Below are positions 7,679 to 18,000 of a stretch of DNA of 64,000 bases, piece after piece (position 1 is the stretch's first letter; each line of letters opens with the position of its first letter). Source of the DNA: Chitinophaga sancti (GTDB lineage: Bacteria; Bacteroidota; Bacteroidia; Chitinophagales; Chitinophagaceae); assembly GCF_034424315.1 (NCBI RefSeq), contig NZ_CP139972.1, positions 2,542,001 to 2,606,000 on the forward strand, read 5' to 3'. A program made the translations under genes and the position numbers. The notes beneath the pieces were generated by a model. The model was not told the DNA's origin and did no database searches. It saw only the letters and a program-made list of their open reading frames with translations.

Positions 7679-8332
7679 ATGCGAAGATACTCATTATTAA
7701 GTTGTTTGCTGGCAATTACCTTCCTGGCCTGTGCCCAAAGCAAACAAAAGGAAAATGTACCAGGAGATCAAAAAGTGGCTAAAAACGAAAAAGTGGAGAC
7801 CGCAACTTTCGGTGGCGGCTGTTTCTGGTGTACAGAAGCACAATTCCAGTACCTGGATGGGGTACTGAAAGTAGAGTCAGGCTTTTCCGGTGGAACCGTA
7901 GCCAACCCCAGTTATGAAGAAGTATGTACTGGTACCACGGGCCATGCCGAGGTTATCCAGGTTACTTATGACCCGGCCAAAGTCTCTTATGACGAATTGC
8001 TGAAAGCATTCTGGACCGCCCATGATCCCACCCAGCTGAACCGACAGGGAAATGATGTAGGTACCCAGTACCGGTCCGTGATCTTCTATCACAACGAAGA
8101 ACAACGTAAACTGGCAGAGGAGTATAAAGTCAAACTGGACAAATCCGGTGCTTATGATAAGCCTGTAGTGACAGAGATCGCCCCGTTTACAAAGTTCTAC
8201 AAAGCGGAAGACTATCACCAGAATTACTATAAGGAAAACGGTGAGCAGCCCTATTGTCACTTTGTAATAGCACCAAAGCTGGAAAAATTCAAAAAGGTAT
8301 TTAAGGATAAGCTTAAGCCGGGAGCGAATTAA
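7679..8332 (+). CDS. msrA: Peptide-methionine (S)-S-oxide reductase, lipoprotein form
   Basis: Repairs oxidised methionine (S-sulfoxide) in proteins. 217 residues. Seen: signal peptide with lipobox FLAC (Cys18), so the enzyme is predicted to be anchored outside the cytoplasm, then the MsrA fold starting TATFGGGCFWCTEAQF with catalytic Cys48, GYSGG-equivalent SGFSGG, the TGHAEVIQVTYDP block, and HDPTQLNRQGNDVGTQYRS, all hallmark motifs. The C-terminus has no MsrB fusion. The lipoprotein signal suggests repair of envelope proteins, which would need an exported reductant. It stands alone with a terminator directly behind it. Confidence 0.95.
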   Translation: MRRYSLLSCLLAITFLACAQSKQKENVPGDQKVAKNEKVETATFGGGCFWCTEAQFQYLDGVLKVESGFSGGTVANPSYEEVCTGTTGHAEVIQVTYDPAKVSYDELLKAFWTAHDPTQLNRQGNDVGTQYRSVIFYHNEEQRKLAEEYKVKLDKSGAYDKPVVTEIAPFTKFYKAEDYHQNYYKENGEQPYCHFVIAPKLEKFKKVFKDKLKPGAN

Positions 8333-8341
8333 TTGTATTCA

Positions 8342-8376
8342 AAAAAAGGCCTTGTCATTGCGACAAGGCCTTTTTT
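8342..8376 (+). terminator. Intrinsic terminator after msrA
   Basis: GGCCTTGTC-ATTGC-GACAAGGCC followed by T6, preceded by A-run; 15 bp beyond the msrA stop. Strong stem, bidirectional in form. Confidence 0.9.
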
Positions 8377-8451
8377 GTTAACAGAGAAATTTTTAATTAT
8401 ATATATTAAATAATTAATTATATTGCTAGTACAATCCCAACCTATGCTAAT

Positions 8452-9132
8452 ATGAATCACGTTACTACTCAATCCCTATTTTCGCTGATCCGCCGCGATG
8501 CTGTTTTAATTTCATTTCTGGAAACCGGTACCATATCAATAGGAGAAAGATTCCTGAACGATCCCAGATACAATGAACCAGCATTACTTCAAATCATCGC
8601 CCCTCATTTTGAACCTGTCTTTACCGCTGCAGTAATTAGCTGTCTGCAAATGAAAGATACCCAGATGATGCGTGACCTGATGGCGAATCCACTCCTTCTT
8701 GATGACTGTCACGAGGAAAAAAGTTACACCGCTATTCTGCAATTCCTGAATGAAAGAGAAAGCCTGCTATTGTCTGTAAGACACCAACTGCAACTGGCAC
8801 AGCCTATTGATGCCGTGGCACTGGAAGCAACGGCAGACGCTGTGTATATTGACCTGCTCAATTTACTGCCGGATGAATTTCATTCCTTCCGCACAGAGTA
8901 TTGTAAAGAAGTGATGAAAACCGCCCGTATTCTGGCGAAGAAACATCACAAAATGGCCATCACGATGCTTTCTAATATACTGGAGCTGAAATGTGATACA
9001 CCTTCACACCTGCAGGCAGAGCGGCTGTATAACGAATTACAGACCGAAATGCCTGAACTGAGCAGGCAAATTCCAGCTGCACGTACATCCATCTGGGTAA
9101 CGATTGGCAGTATATATTCTAAGTTATTTTAG
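8452..9132 (+). CDS. Unrecognised helical cytoplasmic protein
   Basis: 226 residues with no signal peptide and no membrane segment. The sequence is strongly helical with many Leu, Met and Glu residues; recurring patterns such as LLQIIAPHFEPVF, LLDDCHEEKSY and ARILAKKHHKMAITML suggest a bundle or HEAT-like arrangement. No catalytic motif is seen. It lies between the msrA terminator and an esterase gene 27 bp downstream, with which it may share a transcript. The codon pattern is like its neighbours, so it is probably a real gene. Function unknown. Confidence 0.7.
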   Translation: MNHVTTQSLFSLIRRDAVLISFLETGTISIGERFLNDPRYNEPALLQIIAPHFEPVFTAAVISCLQMKDTQMMRDLMANPLLLDDCHEEKSYTAILQFLNERESLLLSVRHQLQLAQPIDAVALEATADAVYIDLLNLLPDEFHSFRTEYCKEVMKTARILAKKHHKMAITMLSNILELKCDTPSHLQAERLYNELQTEMPELSRQIPAARTSIWVTIGSIYSKLF

Positions 9133-9159
9133 TATTTTTCGCAGAGATTTATTTCTGCT

Positions 9160-10209
9160 ATGATACACCGTATTTTATTTTCACTGCTCATCCTATGCAG
9201 CCTGCAAACCTCTGCCCAGGAGACGATTGACTACCGGGCCAACCATCCTTATATCCAATACACAGGTCGTGTTGTAAAGCCCAGTTTTGTGAGATATCGT
9301 TTCTGGCAACCGGGTGTTTATATCCGCGCAAAGTTCAGTGGCACTTATTGTAACATTGTGATTGAAGATGAAGTACGGTATAACCAACACAATTACCTGG
9401 CTATCCAGGTTGATGACCAACCTGCCAGGAGAATAGAGATCACTTCTGTTCATAACGTTATTAAAGCCGCCTCCAACCTGCCCGATGGAGAACACATGAT
9501 CACCATCTGTAAAAATACAGAGGCAGGTATTGGCTACCTGGATTTTCTCGGTTTCCAGTGTGCAAAGTTATTACCAATTACCTCCACGCCTTCTCGGAGA
9601 CTTGAATTTATTGGTAATTCTATCACCTGTGGTACCGGCAGCGATCAGTCTTCCTTTCCATGCGGAACGGGGCAATGGTATGACCAGCACAATGCTTACA
9701 TGAGTTACGGTCCGCTAACCGCACGTAACCTGGATGCAAAGTGGATGCTGTCTTCTGTATCAGGAATCGGATTGATTCATAGTTGCTGCGATATGAAAAT
9801 TACCATGCCACAGGTCTTTGATAAGATCAATATGCGGGATGATTCCCTGAAATGGAACTTTGAAACATATCAGCCACATGTTGTAACGGTTTGCCTGGGT
9901 CAGAATGACGGTAAGCAGGATGCTGCTACCTTCTGTAAAGCGTATGTGCAATTTATACGCACACTGAGAGGTTACTATCCGGATGCCAGCATAATACTCC
10001 TCAGTAGCCCGATGGCGGATGCTGAACTAAGTACAATATTGAAATCCAATATCAAAAAAACAGTCGCCACCTGTGGCGATAAAAATGTGTCTTATTATTT
10101 CTTTTCCAAAAGATACCATGGGGGTTGTGGAGATCATCCCACACTGGAAGAACACAAGCTAATAGCCGGGGAGCTGACTGCTTACATCAAAAAATTAAAA
10201 GGATGGTAA
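9160..10209 (+). CDS. Secreted SGNH-type carbohydrate esterase (CE2-like)
   Basis: Probable polysaccharide deacetylase (acetyl-xylan-esterase type). 349 residues with a signal peptide (cleavage near TSAQ, residue 20). The N-terminal half (about 25-130) has the beta-sandwich pattern of CE2 enzymes (RYRFWQPGVYIRAKFSGT). The C-terminal SGNH domain shows block I FIGNSITCGTG (Ser at about 154), block III-like CLGQNDG (about 245) and the catalytic GDHPTLEEH (Asp and His at about 324-327). CE2 enzymes remove acetyl groups from mannan or xylan. Its stop faces that of the AGE epimerase across a shared terminator. Confidence 0.85.
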   Translation: MIHRILFSLLILCSLQTSAQETIDYRANHPYIQYTGRVVKPSFVRYRFWQPGVYIRAKFSGTYCNIVIEDEVRYNQHNYLAIQVDDQPARRIEITSVHNVIKAASNLPDGEHMITICKNTEAGIGYLDFLGFQCAKLLPITSTPSRRLEFIGNSITCGTGSDQSSFPCGTGQWYDQHNAYMSYGPLTARNLDAKWMLSSVSGIGLIHSCCDMKITMPQVFDKINMRDDSLKWNFETYQPHVVTVCLGQNDGKQDAATFCKAYVQFIRTLRGYYPDASIILLSSPMADAELSTILKSNIKKTVATCGDKNVSYYFFSKRYHGGCGDHPTLEEHKLIAGELTAYIKKLKGW

Positions 10210-10218
10210 TAAAATAAA

Positions 10219-10246
10219 TAAGGCCGGCTACTAATGCCGGCCTTTA
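10219..10246. terminator. Bidirectional terminator between convergent genes
   Basis: TAAGGCCGGC-TACTAAT-GCCGGCCTTTA: a ten-pair, GC-rich stem with flanking A and T tracts, located between the esterase stop (10209) and the epimerase stop (10261). Confidence 0.85.
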
Positions 10247-10260
10247 TGCTCATATACGTG

Positions 10261-11433
10261 TTAAACAGTTCGGTGAATAAGCTCCAGACATGCCCTGCTA
10301 TTGTGATAGGGGCATTTCCAGAACCCTGCTTTATCTTGCCCGGCCATGACAACATGATCTGCTGTAACGCCCCAGAACCACTCTCCTTTTGCATTATCAA
10401 TGATATATTTTTTCACAAATTCCCAGTTATTCAGAGAGAGGTGTAAATATTTCTCTTCCCCACTTAGTTGCCAGGCATTGAAAAATCCCACCATTGCTTC
10501 TGCCTGCACCCACCAATGTTTTTCACTGTTGTCATCTTCATATTGCAGGCTACCATCCACAGCGATGCCGGCTATCGCTGCCCGCGCCATGTTAAGAGTA
10601 TTCGCTTTTACCTGCTGCAGTATTTGCTCATCTGCCAATACCTCGGCTGCGTCCTGCAATAACCAGGATGTTTCTATATCATGGCCATAAGAAATCACCG
10701 ATGATTGGGGATTCCATGCCTTATCGAAAAATAAGATCTGCTGATGTCTGACAGGGTCGATGATCTTGTGTAAAAAGAGTTCAATCAGTTCGTGGATTTT
10801 TTTTCGCAACTCCACATCCGGCCAGACACGATACAGATTAGTATATGCTTCCAGGACGTGTAAATGTGTATTCATCGTCTTAGCCGCATTATCATCTTTT
10901 GCACTCAGGCGCAGATCATCAATTGGCCCCCACTCCCTTGAAAATGCCTCATAATAACCACCATGTACCGGATCATAGCTATGCTTTTCCAGCAAGCGGT
11001 ATATACTAATAGCCCATTCCAGTACTTCTGTTGAAGGCCGAATGCTATAGTACTCACTCAGGGCATAGATCAGGAAAGCTTGCCCATATACCTGTTTGCG
11101 CGTTTCCAGCGGTTCACCGCCAGCATTAACAGACCAGTAGACGCCTCCGGACACAGGGTCCTGTATGTATGTACGGATGTATTGATAGGCTCTTTCAGCC
11201 AGGTTCAAATATGCAGGTGTAGGATTAAATTTATAAGCTGCGGAAAAGCTCCACAATATGCGGCTGTTTAGTACTGATCCTTTGGGGCTACCTTGTAGTA
11301 CATTGTTATTATTATCTATTGCCCCATAAAATCCACCGTTTGTTGTGTCAACTGTAAATTGTTGCCAGTAGAGCAGGATATCATATAATGCTGTGGTAAG
11401 TTCCTCTCTGTAAGCCACTAATCGCTTGTTCAT
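10261..11433 (-). CDS. AGE-family epimerase, probable cellobiose 2-epimerase
   Basis: Cytoplasmic epimerase that interconverts glucose and mannose at the reducing end of beta-1,4 disaccharides, feeding mannan or cellulose degradation. 390 residues from ATG 11431-11433; an upstream in-frame ATG (11484) adds 17 residues unlike the family, and a TAGCTTTG -7-like box at 11463-11470 supports the shorter form. Seen along the (alpha/alpha)6 barrel: TNGGFYG, NSRILWSFSAAY, KQVYGQAFLIYALSEYY, TMNTHLHVLEAYTNL, SYGHDIETSWLLQDA and WWVQAEAMVGFFNAW, which carry the catalytic histidines and Trp residues of CE-type enzymes. No signal peptide. Plain N-acyl-glucosamine epimerase activity is the alternative. 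Confidence 0.88.
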   Translation of the reverse strand: MNKRLVAYREELTTALYDILLYWQQFTVDTTNGGFYGAIDNNNNVLQGSPKGSVLNSRILWSFSAAYKFNPTPAYLNLAERAYQYIRTYIQDPVSGGVYWSVNAGGEPLETRKQVYGQAFLIYALSEYYSIRPSTEVLEWAISIYRLLEKHSYDPVHGGYYEAFSREWGPIDDLRLSAKDDNAAKTMNTHLHVLEAYTNLYRVWPDVELRKKIHELIELFLHKIIDPVRHQQILFFDKAWNPQSSVISYGHDIETSWLLQDAAEVLADEQILQQVKANTLNMARAAIAGIAVDGSLQYEDDNSEKHWWVQAEAMVGFFNAWQLSGEEKYLHLSLNNWEFVKKYIIDNAKGEWFWGVTADHVVMAGQDKAGFWKCPYHNSRACLELIHRTV

Positions 11434-11526
11434 AGTTTTTCGGAAACGAGGTGCTGTTTCTTCAAAGCTAGGCTTATTCCGCATGCGGGAATAATACTTT
11501 TTTATCTAAATATTGACTTTATAAAC

Positions 11527-11569
11527 CAAAAGGTCATTCCAAGGTTATTGACCCTGAAATGACCTTTTG
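11527..11569 (-). terminator. Hairpin terminator of the small YtxH-like gene
   Basis: CAAAAGGTCATT ... AATGACCTTTTG, a 12-pair stem with a 19-nt loop, 23 bp past the stop of the minus-strand gene at 11592. Confidence 0.7.
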
Positions 11570-11591
11570 ATAAATACATTCCACTGTATTA

Positions 11592-11792
11592 TTATGCCAT
11601 ATGCTCATTAATCATATGATTCACTTTCTTATGGGTTTTGCGGAAATGTTTTTTGGCAATACGACGGCCTTCATCGGCTGTTTCGTTCAGATCATCCATA
11701 AGCTTTTCTGCACGGCTTCTGTTAGTCAGATAAATGATTACACCTGCTGCTGCAGCACCTACGATAGAGGCTGCTATTAATGCCTTTTTCAT
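11592..11792 (-). CDS. Small YtxH-like membrane protein
   Basis: 66 residues: one N-terminal membrane segment (about 4-23, Ala/Gly/Ile-rich) followed by a basic amphipathic helix with Lys, Arg and His residues. This is the layout of YtxH/gas-vesicle-like stress proteins of Bacteroidota; the match is by architecture only. It is transcribed away from the membrane-protein gene at 11885, sharing a 90-bp divergent region. Role unknown. Confidence 0.7.
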   Translation of the reverse strand: MKKALIAASIVGAAAAGVIIYLTNRSRAEKLMDDLNETADEGRRIAKKHFRKTHKKVNHMINEHMA

Positions 11793-11855
11793 ATCTCAAC
11801 TTTTTTGGTTCGTTAGAGATATTACAAGAGTTATACCAATTGATGCCAGATTATT

Positions 11856-11863
11856 TATTTTTG
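11856..11863 (+). promoter_or_regulatory. Candidate -7 promoter box
   Basis: TATTTTTG, a full TAnnTTTG match 21 bp upstream of ATG 11885. No -33 TTTG at ideal spacing. It supports 11885 as the start of the downstream gene. Confidence 0.35.
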
Positions 11864-11884
11864 CGTCTTCAATCAAAATCAACA

Positions 11885-12304
11885 ATGCCTGAAACCACCG
11901 TTACCCAGGAAAAAAATCCTGCTTACAGTATTCCCTTAAAATACCGGAAAATGGAAAATTTACATATCGTTTTCTGGTTGCTCAAAGATATCAGCTGGTG
12001 CATGGTATGGCCCGTACTGGGAATTATTATGATCTTTCCGACCCTGATCATTTCCATCGTGATTGCCTGGCGCACACGACAGTTTATGTCTGAACTGTGC
12101 CATAACCTGGCAATTACAGTCTGGATCACAGCGAACTCATATTGGATGATCAGCGAGTTTATGCATTTTGATACAGAGATCCTGTTCGGGAGTATTACCT
12201 ACAAGCACCTTGCCTTGATTCCTTTCCTGACGGGGGTAGTGATACTGGCTTTCTATTATTTTATTCATAGGCCAAAGCATCCTGAAGAGCAGGAGACGAT
12301 GTAA
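11885..12304 (+). CDS. Conserved-looking small membrane protein
   Basis: 139 residues from ATG 11885-11887; the reading frame is open further upstream (to 11780), but that part overlaps the divergent gene and contains a candidate promoter. Seen: three hydrophobic segments at about residues 35-62, 75-97 and 110-130, a short charged N-terminus and an acidic C-terminal tail (RPKHPEEQE). Many Trp residues (SYWMISEFMHF) hint at a packed membrane bundle. No family was recognised and no function can be assigned. Confidence 0.75.
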   Translation: MPETTVTQEKNPAYSIPLKYRKMENLHIVFWLLKDISWCMVWPVLGIIMIFPTLIISIVIAWRTRQFMSELCHNLAITVWITANSYWMISEFMHFDTEILFGSITYKHLALIPFLTGVVILAFYYFIHRPKHPEEQETM

Positions 12305-12415
12305 AAAAATGAGGTGTATTAAAAGTAATTTGAAGGCATTCTGAATTTCAAAACAACGCGCTAAGTCTGGTGTCCGAATTAAACCCGGAAATTAATTTTA
12401 ATACAAGCTCAATTA

Positions 12416-13441
12416 TTATTTTGAGGGCAGGTAAAAATCAAACGGCGCATCCCTGTCACAAGTCAGCGTACCATTTTCGAATTTCAACTCCGCAACCTGT
12501 ATACTGGAACGACGAATGGAATAAGGTTGTATACCATCTTCATTCACCGGACTTTCACTATGTACTTTTCTTCCCGGATGGGTGAAGTAAATCACGTATG
12601 CCTGATCGCCGGTTACAACAACATCACCATGTGCACCTGTTGGCGTATCATCTTTGCGCTTACCGGGAACGTCTAAGATCAATCCCTGCCGGGTCCAGGT
12701 ATTCAGGTCTTCGGAGCGGTATACGCGCATGCCATGCCATTCGTCGGTGACCATCCAATAATAGTCTTTGAAGCGGAAAACCTTAGGCCCTTCGTGGCCA
12801 TTACCCCCAATGGCAGGCTCGGTACCGGCATAGGTCCATTTATTAAGATCCTTGCTGCTGGCCATCATGGTGTGAGAGCCATGGTCTTCGTCTTTGTACC
12901 AGATGCGCCAGGTTTTATCAGGAAGCTGAAACAAGGTAGGATCGATCACTTTTTCGGAAGTCAGCTGCGGGAAGCCTTCAAACTTCCAATCCCACATATC
13001 TTTGCTTGTATAGTGTGCAATACGCGCATGACCACCCCAGTTACCGCGAACGCCCTGGATGTACGCCACAAACATGTGGTAGGTGCCGTTATTGAATACC
13101 ACATCCGGTGCCCAGAAAGTATTTTCACCTTTTTCAAATTCAAGGTTGAGGGCACCTCTGTAAACCCAGGTATGACCATTATCTTTTTATTCAGCGATGC
13201 CGATTTTACTGCCGTAGCAATAGGCAACGTTTTCTGCGTCTACACTGGCACGGCGCTGGGTGTAGAGCATCCACCAGGCTTTCTCCCTGTCGTTCCATAT
13301 TAGGGTGGGATCGGCTGCGCCGTCGAAAATTGGATCGCGGAAAAGTGGTGCTGGTGCCTGGTGCCCAAGTTTTGACTGGGCTTTGCAGCCTATGAATGGC
13401 AGACCCGTTGCCAGGAATAAGACAAGATAAAGTTTATACAT
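12416..13441 (-). pseudogene. GH43-like glycosidase lipoprotein interrupted by an in-frame stop
   Basis: Five-bladed-propeller glycosidase (GH43/GH117-like). From ATG 13439-13441 the frame encodes a lipoprotein signal (PFIGC, Cys19), then DPIFDGAADPTLIW, the propeller's catalytic-Asp strand, up to KIGIAE, where TAA (13187-13189) stops translation at codon 85. The same frame continues at once with KDNGHTWVYRGALNLEF and FWAPDVVFNNGTYHMFVAY, DPTLFQLPDKTWRIWY and NGHEGPKVF to 12416, 342 codons in all. Family logic expects Ser at the stop (IAESKDNG), i.e. TCA to TAA. An internal start at 13102 cannot restore the first blade. It is the last gene of the sigma-FecR-SusC-SusD unit, 128 bp after susD. 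Sequencing error or recent loss are both possible. Confidence 0.85.
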
Positions 13442-13581
13442 AGTGGAATGCATGATTATGAGTGTGCGAATTACAAATAATTTAGGAGATATTATAATGA
13501 TTTATTGCCTGTAGTAGCATAGCAGGATTTTCTTATTTGCTGTTGCAAAAATAGCAGACCCGGTTCCAGATAAATACAAAA

Positions 13582-15084
13582 TTATTTATTCCACCACACC
13601 GGTCGCATCCAGTCATTACTCCCTCCTAACCTATTTATTGCAACCTGGTAATTCACCGGGTTTGACAATGCCTCTGTTGCAGGATAAAATAATCTTCCAG
13701 GCAAATGCCCACCAGTCTCTGATTCTCCATTCACATCTACCACAGGATTTAATACAGGATACCCCGTTCTCCGCATATTGGCATAAGCCTCGTATCCATT
13801 CGGAAATAAAGCCACCCATTTCTGCATGCTGATATTTTCTATTGCTTTTTCAACAGATAAAGGGTGTGCAGATACAAAACTATTAATCCTATCTGCTGAC
13901 AATGGCACCATGCCCGGATATATTTCCAGCTGGTGCATTGCCGCCCTCAATCCTGCCTGATAATGGCTGTTCGCATCCTCCCCGACCCACCCTCTCACTG
14001 CAGCTTCTGCCACTAAAAATTCAACCTCTGCGTAACCCATATGTAACCATGATCCTCCCTGCTGATAAAAAGGCGCATTGATGTGGCAATATTTATCCGC
14101 CTGCCCGACCACTTCTCCGTTTTCACCTATAAAATCTTTCCAATCCTCCCACCAGTACAGGCCTGGTTGAATAGGCAAATAATTGGTCACACTATCTGTA
14201 TTAACGAAGAACATCCCTAATCTGGGATCGTTTTCCGCCTTGAGATAATTCACAAAGGTGGTGGTGCCAATTGTATACCTATAAGCCGCTTCTTCCTGCA
14301 AAGCCTGCGCATAGCCATTACCACGCAGATCAGGATAGCTGTAATCTTCATGGATCATCACAAAATTATCATCATTACTTTGCATTACACCGCCCGCATA
14401 TGCAGCAAGTGCCTGTGTTCTGGCCAATTCCGGTGCTGCTTTAGATAGCCGCATTGCCAAACGCAATTGAAGTGAACGGGCCATCCGTTTCCATTTGGTA
14501 AGATTACCATTGTAAACAATATCATTGGTAATGACCGGCTGACTATCGTTGAACTGATGAATAGCCGCTTCCAATTCTGTAAAAAAGTCTTTGTAAATAG
14601 TAGCCTGTTCATCATAAACAGGCGTGTATAATTTATCATAATAAGCCAGTCCTGCCTGGAAATAGGGAATATCACCATAGGCATCTGTCAATAATGAAAA
14701 GATGTAAACTTTCAATACCCTGGCTCCTGCTACATAATTTGCCTGGGTACTATCATGCTGATGTTGAGCCAGCAGATCTGCCAGTTGCCTGATGCACTTT
14801 CCATAATAACAGGACCACATCAATCCGTTATAAAACTCATCTCTTACATATTTACCTCCTGTACGCATGCCATAGGTACCACCTACATATTGCACCATTG
14901 GCTGAAAAATATACAGGTTAGGATAGCCCATTTCCCTCCCCCCATCCAGCTGGTAAGCTGCTGCGGTCAATTGCGCTCCTGCTGCAATGGTACCACTATT
15001 CACAGGGTCTGTATTAATAACATCAAAATTCGTGGTACAACTACTACTTAATATAATGATCAGGCAATAAAGGTAAGATTTCAT
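13582..15084 (-). CDS. SusD/RagB-like nutrient-binding outer-membrane lipoprotein
   Basis: Surface glycan-binding partner of the SusC channel. 500 residues; lipobox SSSC (Cys16). The body shows the TPR-rich helical fold of the SusD_like_2 branch: INTDPVNSG near the N-terminus, ADLLAQHQHDST, VLKVYIFSLLTDAYGDIPY (the family-typical segment), YDEQATIYKDFFTELE and a C-terminal ISMQKWVALFPNGYEAYANMRRTGYP block. It starts 3 bp after the susC stop, so the two are translated together. Substrate unknown; the interrupted GH43-like gene downstream suggests an arabinose- or xylose-containing glycan. Confidence 0.92.
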   Translation of the reverse strand: MKSYLYCLIIILSSSCTTNFDVINTDPVNSGTIAAGAQLTAAAYQLDGGREMGYPNLYIFQPMVQYVGGTYGMRTGGKYVRDEFYNGLMWSCYYGKCIRQLADLLAQHQHDSTQANYVAGARVLKVYIFSLLTDAYGDIPYFQAGLAYYDKLYTPVYDEQATIYKDFFTELEAAIHQFNDSQPVITNDIVYNGNLTKWKRMARSLQLRLAMRLSKAAPELARTQALAAYAGGVMQSNDDNFVMIHEDYSYPDLRGNGYAQALQEEAAYRYTIGTTTFVNYLKAENDPRLGMFFVNTDSVTNYLPIQPGLYWWEDWKDFIGENGEVVGQADKYCHINAPFYQQGGSWLHMGYAEVEFLVAEAAVRGWVGEDANSHYQAGLRAAMHQLEIYPGMVPLSADRINSFVSAHPLSVEKAIENISMQKWVALFPNGYEAYANMRRTGYPVLNPVVDVNGESETGGHLPGRLFYPATEALSNPVNYQVAINRLGGSNDWMRPVWWNK

Positions 15085-15087
15085 GTT

Positions 15088-18000
15088 TTAAAATTTTGCA
15101 TGCAGGGTGATACCATAGGCGCTACGGGTAGGCAATGAGCCATATTCAAAGCCCTGTCCATCTCCATTATTATAACTGGATTCAGGATCTATATTCGGTA
15201 TATGTTTACTTAATGTCAGCACATTTCTGGCTGTCACAGCTACAGCTACATTTTCCAATACCTTATACCCAAGTGTGAGTTCGCGGATTTTCACCATACT
15301 GGCATCGTATATAAATGGTTCCGGAATATTTTCTGATACCCTTGTCCAGTAAGTTTCGGGATTCACATAGCCTTCCACTTCCTGGTATTGCGGTCTGTTC
15401 GGTGCAATCACCTTCACTCCCTTCATATGCAGTCCTCCTGTGGGTGTCCAGTTAACACCTGCAACACCCGCTGCGACTCTTTCCCGCTCAGATCTTGCCC
15501 AGCCTTCACGTCCTTCCAGGCTACCTTTTTGCTGCCCCTTTTGATAGGCTAATAAATTCGTCATGGAAAAGATCTTACCGCCCTGCCTGATGTCTAACAA
15601 TACTGCAAAGGACCATCGGCGATAGTTAAATGTATTCGTGATACCGCCTATCCAGTTGTATTGCGTACTACCGAGATTATAATCAGCAGCAGTATATTGT
15701 GGTAAATTGTTTGCATCCAGGATCAATCGCCCTTTATCATCCCGTAGAAATTTCCTGCCGGTGATCATACCATAGGCAGCGCCGGCTTTTGCAATGATAC
15801 TCGCATTGCCCCAGCGGGCAGTAGCCAGCGTGTAGTAATCGGAAACCAGGGAACTGAGGGAAATAATCTTATTCTTATTCCGTGCAAAGTTCACATTCAC
15901 CTGCCAGGTGAAATCTTTATGGCATACCGGGCGGCCGCCTAAGGCTATTTCCAGCCCCTCGTTGGATACATTACCTGAATTGATCACCGCACTGGTGTAA
16001 CCACTGGTTGGGGAGATCGGCGCATTCAGGATCTGGTTGCGGGTATTGGAATGATACCAGGTCAGGTCTACCTGAATGCGGTTATTATAAAACACCATAT
16101 TCAATCCTGTTTCATAAGAACGCGTGAGACTAGGCTTCAGGTTTTCATAAGGCACTTTGTCCGTTGCCACCCCGCCAATCAAATAGCCTCCTACACTGGG
16201 GATATTTGGATTAGTTGCATAAGTCAGTGCCGTTTGATAAGGGGCAACGGCATCCGTACCTGTCTGTGCAATGCTCGCTCTCAGTTTTCCAAATGACAGT
16301 ATGCTGATGGAAGGGAGTAAGGAAGAAAACACAAAGCTGGCCGAAGCAGAAGGATAAAAATAGGCATTGTGCCCTGCGGACAATGTAGAAGACCAATCAT
16401 TACGCCCGGTCAGATCCAGGTATAAAAAATCATTATAGCCCAGGGTGACGGCACCATACACCGAATTGATCCGCTTTCTGTACAATTGATGATTTCCCAG
16501 TTGGGTATTAAAATTACTGAGGTCTTTGGCACCTCTTATTTTCATACCCCTGCCCGTTTCATTTCGCAGGTCTTCTTTATAATCCATCCTATTGGTACCC
16601 ACATTGACTTCCAGTGAAAGCTTACCCCATTGTTTATGGTAATTCACTAAAAGATCTGAGTTTGTTTCCTGCAGATTCCGATGCAGCATCGCAATACCAC
16701 CCGTTGTATAATAAGGTGTGGAATATTCCATAAACTCAGTAAAGTTGAACCGCGAGTAATCAGTACCTGTACGACCCTGGATATAGAGCCCCGGCCATAA
16801 CTGGTACTTTATTAATACAAACCCGTTAAACCGCCGCTGCGTACTGTTATTCGGTTGTTCATTGATAGCCCAGTATGGATTTACCTGGTAAGCATTGTTA
16901 TTCCAGTTGATATAATTACCACTGACGGGATCTTTATAAGTTTTTAACCACCGGATATCAATATTAGGGGCAATACCACTTAAAACATACCCGATATTAT
17001 TAGGATTATCAGAGAGTGCAGGGCGGTTATATACATCTTCAGAAAGATAAGTTCCTTTTGCATCTACAGTCAACCCGGCAGATAGCTTGGCACTACACCT
17101 AAGGGATATATAATGCCGGTTTAGCTTACTGAGAGGAATAATATCGTTTTCCCTTACATTGCTGTAAGCCGCACGTACCTGCACTTTGTCACTGCCAGTA
17201 GAGAGCGACACAGTATTAGCCAGGGTCAGTCCTTTGCGGAAGAATTTACTGATCGCATTGCTGGCATTTACATAAGGCACCTTGCTGCCATCCCAGATCA
17301 CAACCGTGCTATCCTTATTCATTTCAGGCCCCCAGCTTGTCTGGGCATCTACCCTTGCAGTAGAAATATCCTTCGGCAGCATTCCATCCTGCCCGCTTCC
17401 ATAGGTATGCTGGAAATCGTAATTGTCATTGAGTATTTCCACCAAAGTATTTGAGGTATATGCCACAGAAAATCCTTTAGCACCTTTTTTAGTAGTGATG
17501 AGCATGACTCCGTTTGCAGCACGGCTACCGTACAATGCAGAAGCAGCCCCGCCTTTTAGTATAGAGATGCTGGCTATTTCATCAGGATTGATTATAGAAG
17601 TACCATCTCCCAGGTCGTAGCCCCCATATTTATCTGCCTGACCTGGAGATGAATTATTGACAGGGATACCATCTATTACAAACAGGGGAGTATTATCGCC
17701 GCCAATGATCTTCAAGCCCCTGAGGGTAACTTTAGTAGCTCCTCCTACCCCACTATTGACAGGGCTGATATTCAATCCGCTGACTCTCCCCGCCAGGGAG
17801 TTGACAGGATTTGTGGTAAAGGTTTGCGGCCCCAGGTCGGTGTAGGCATAGCCTAAAGATTGTTGTTGACGGCTGATGCCTAACGCAGTTATGACGACCG
17901 GATTGATATCAATAACACGGGGTGGCATTACAGGCATTGGCGTGCCCTTTTTCAGGATGATGATCTGTTTGCCTATAGTTCGTAACTCATAGAGCGAAGA

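Noticed and set aside
12961..13227. Shifted minus-strand frame across the interruption, suggesting a frameshift instead of a stop
   Set aside because: The two halves of the GH43-like gene are in the same frame (13441 and 13102 differ by 339, a multiple of three), and the protein text continues directly behind TAA.
12734..13303. Open plus-strand frame opposite the interrupted GH43-like gene
   Set aside because: Antisense shadow; the minus strand shows the family motifs on both sides of the stop.
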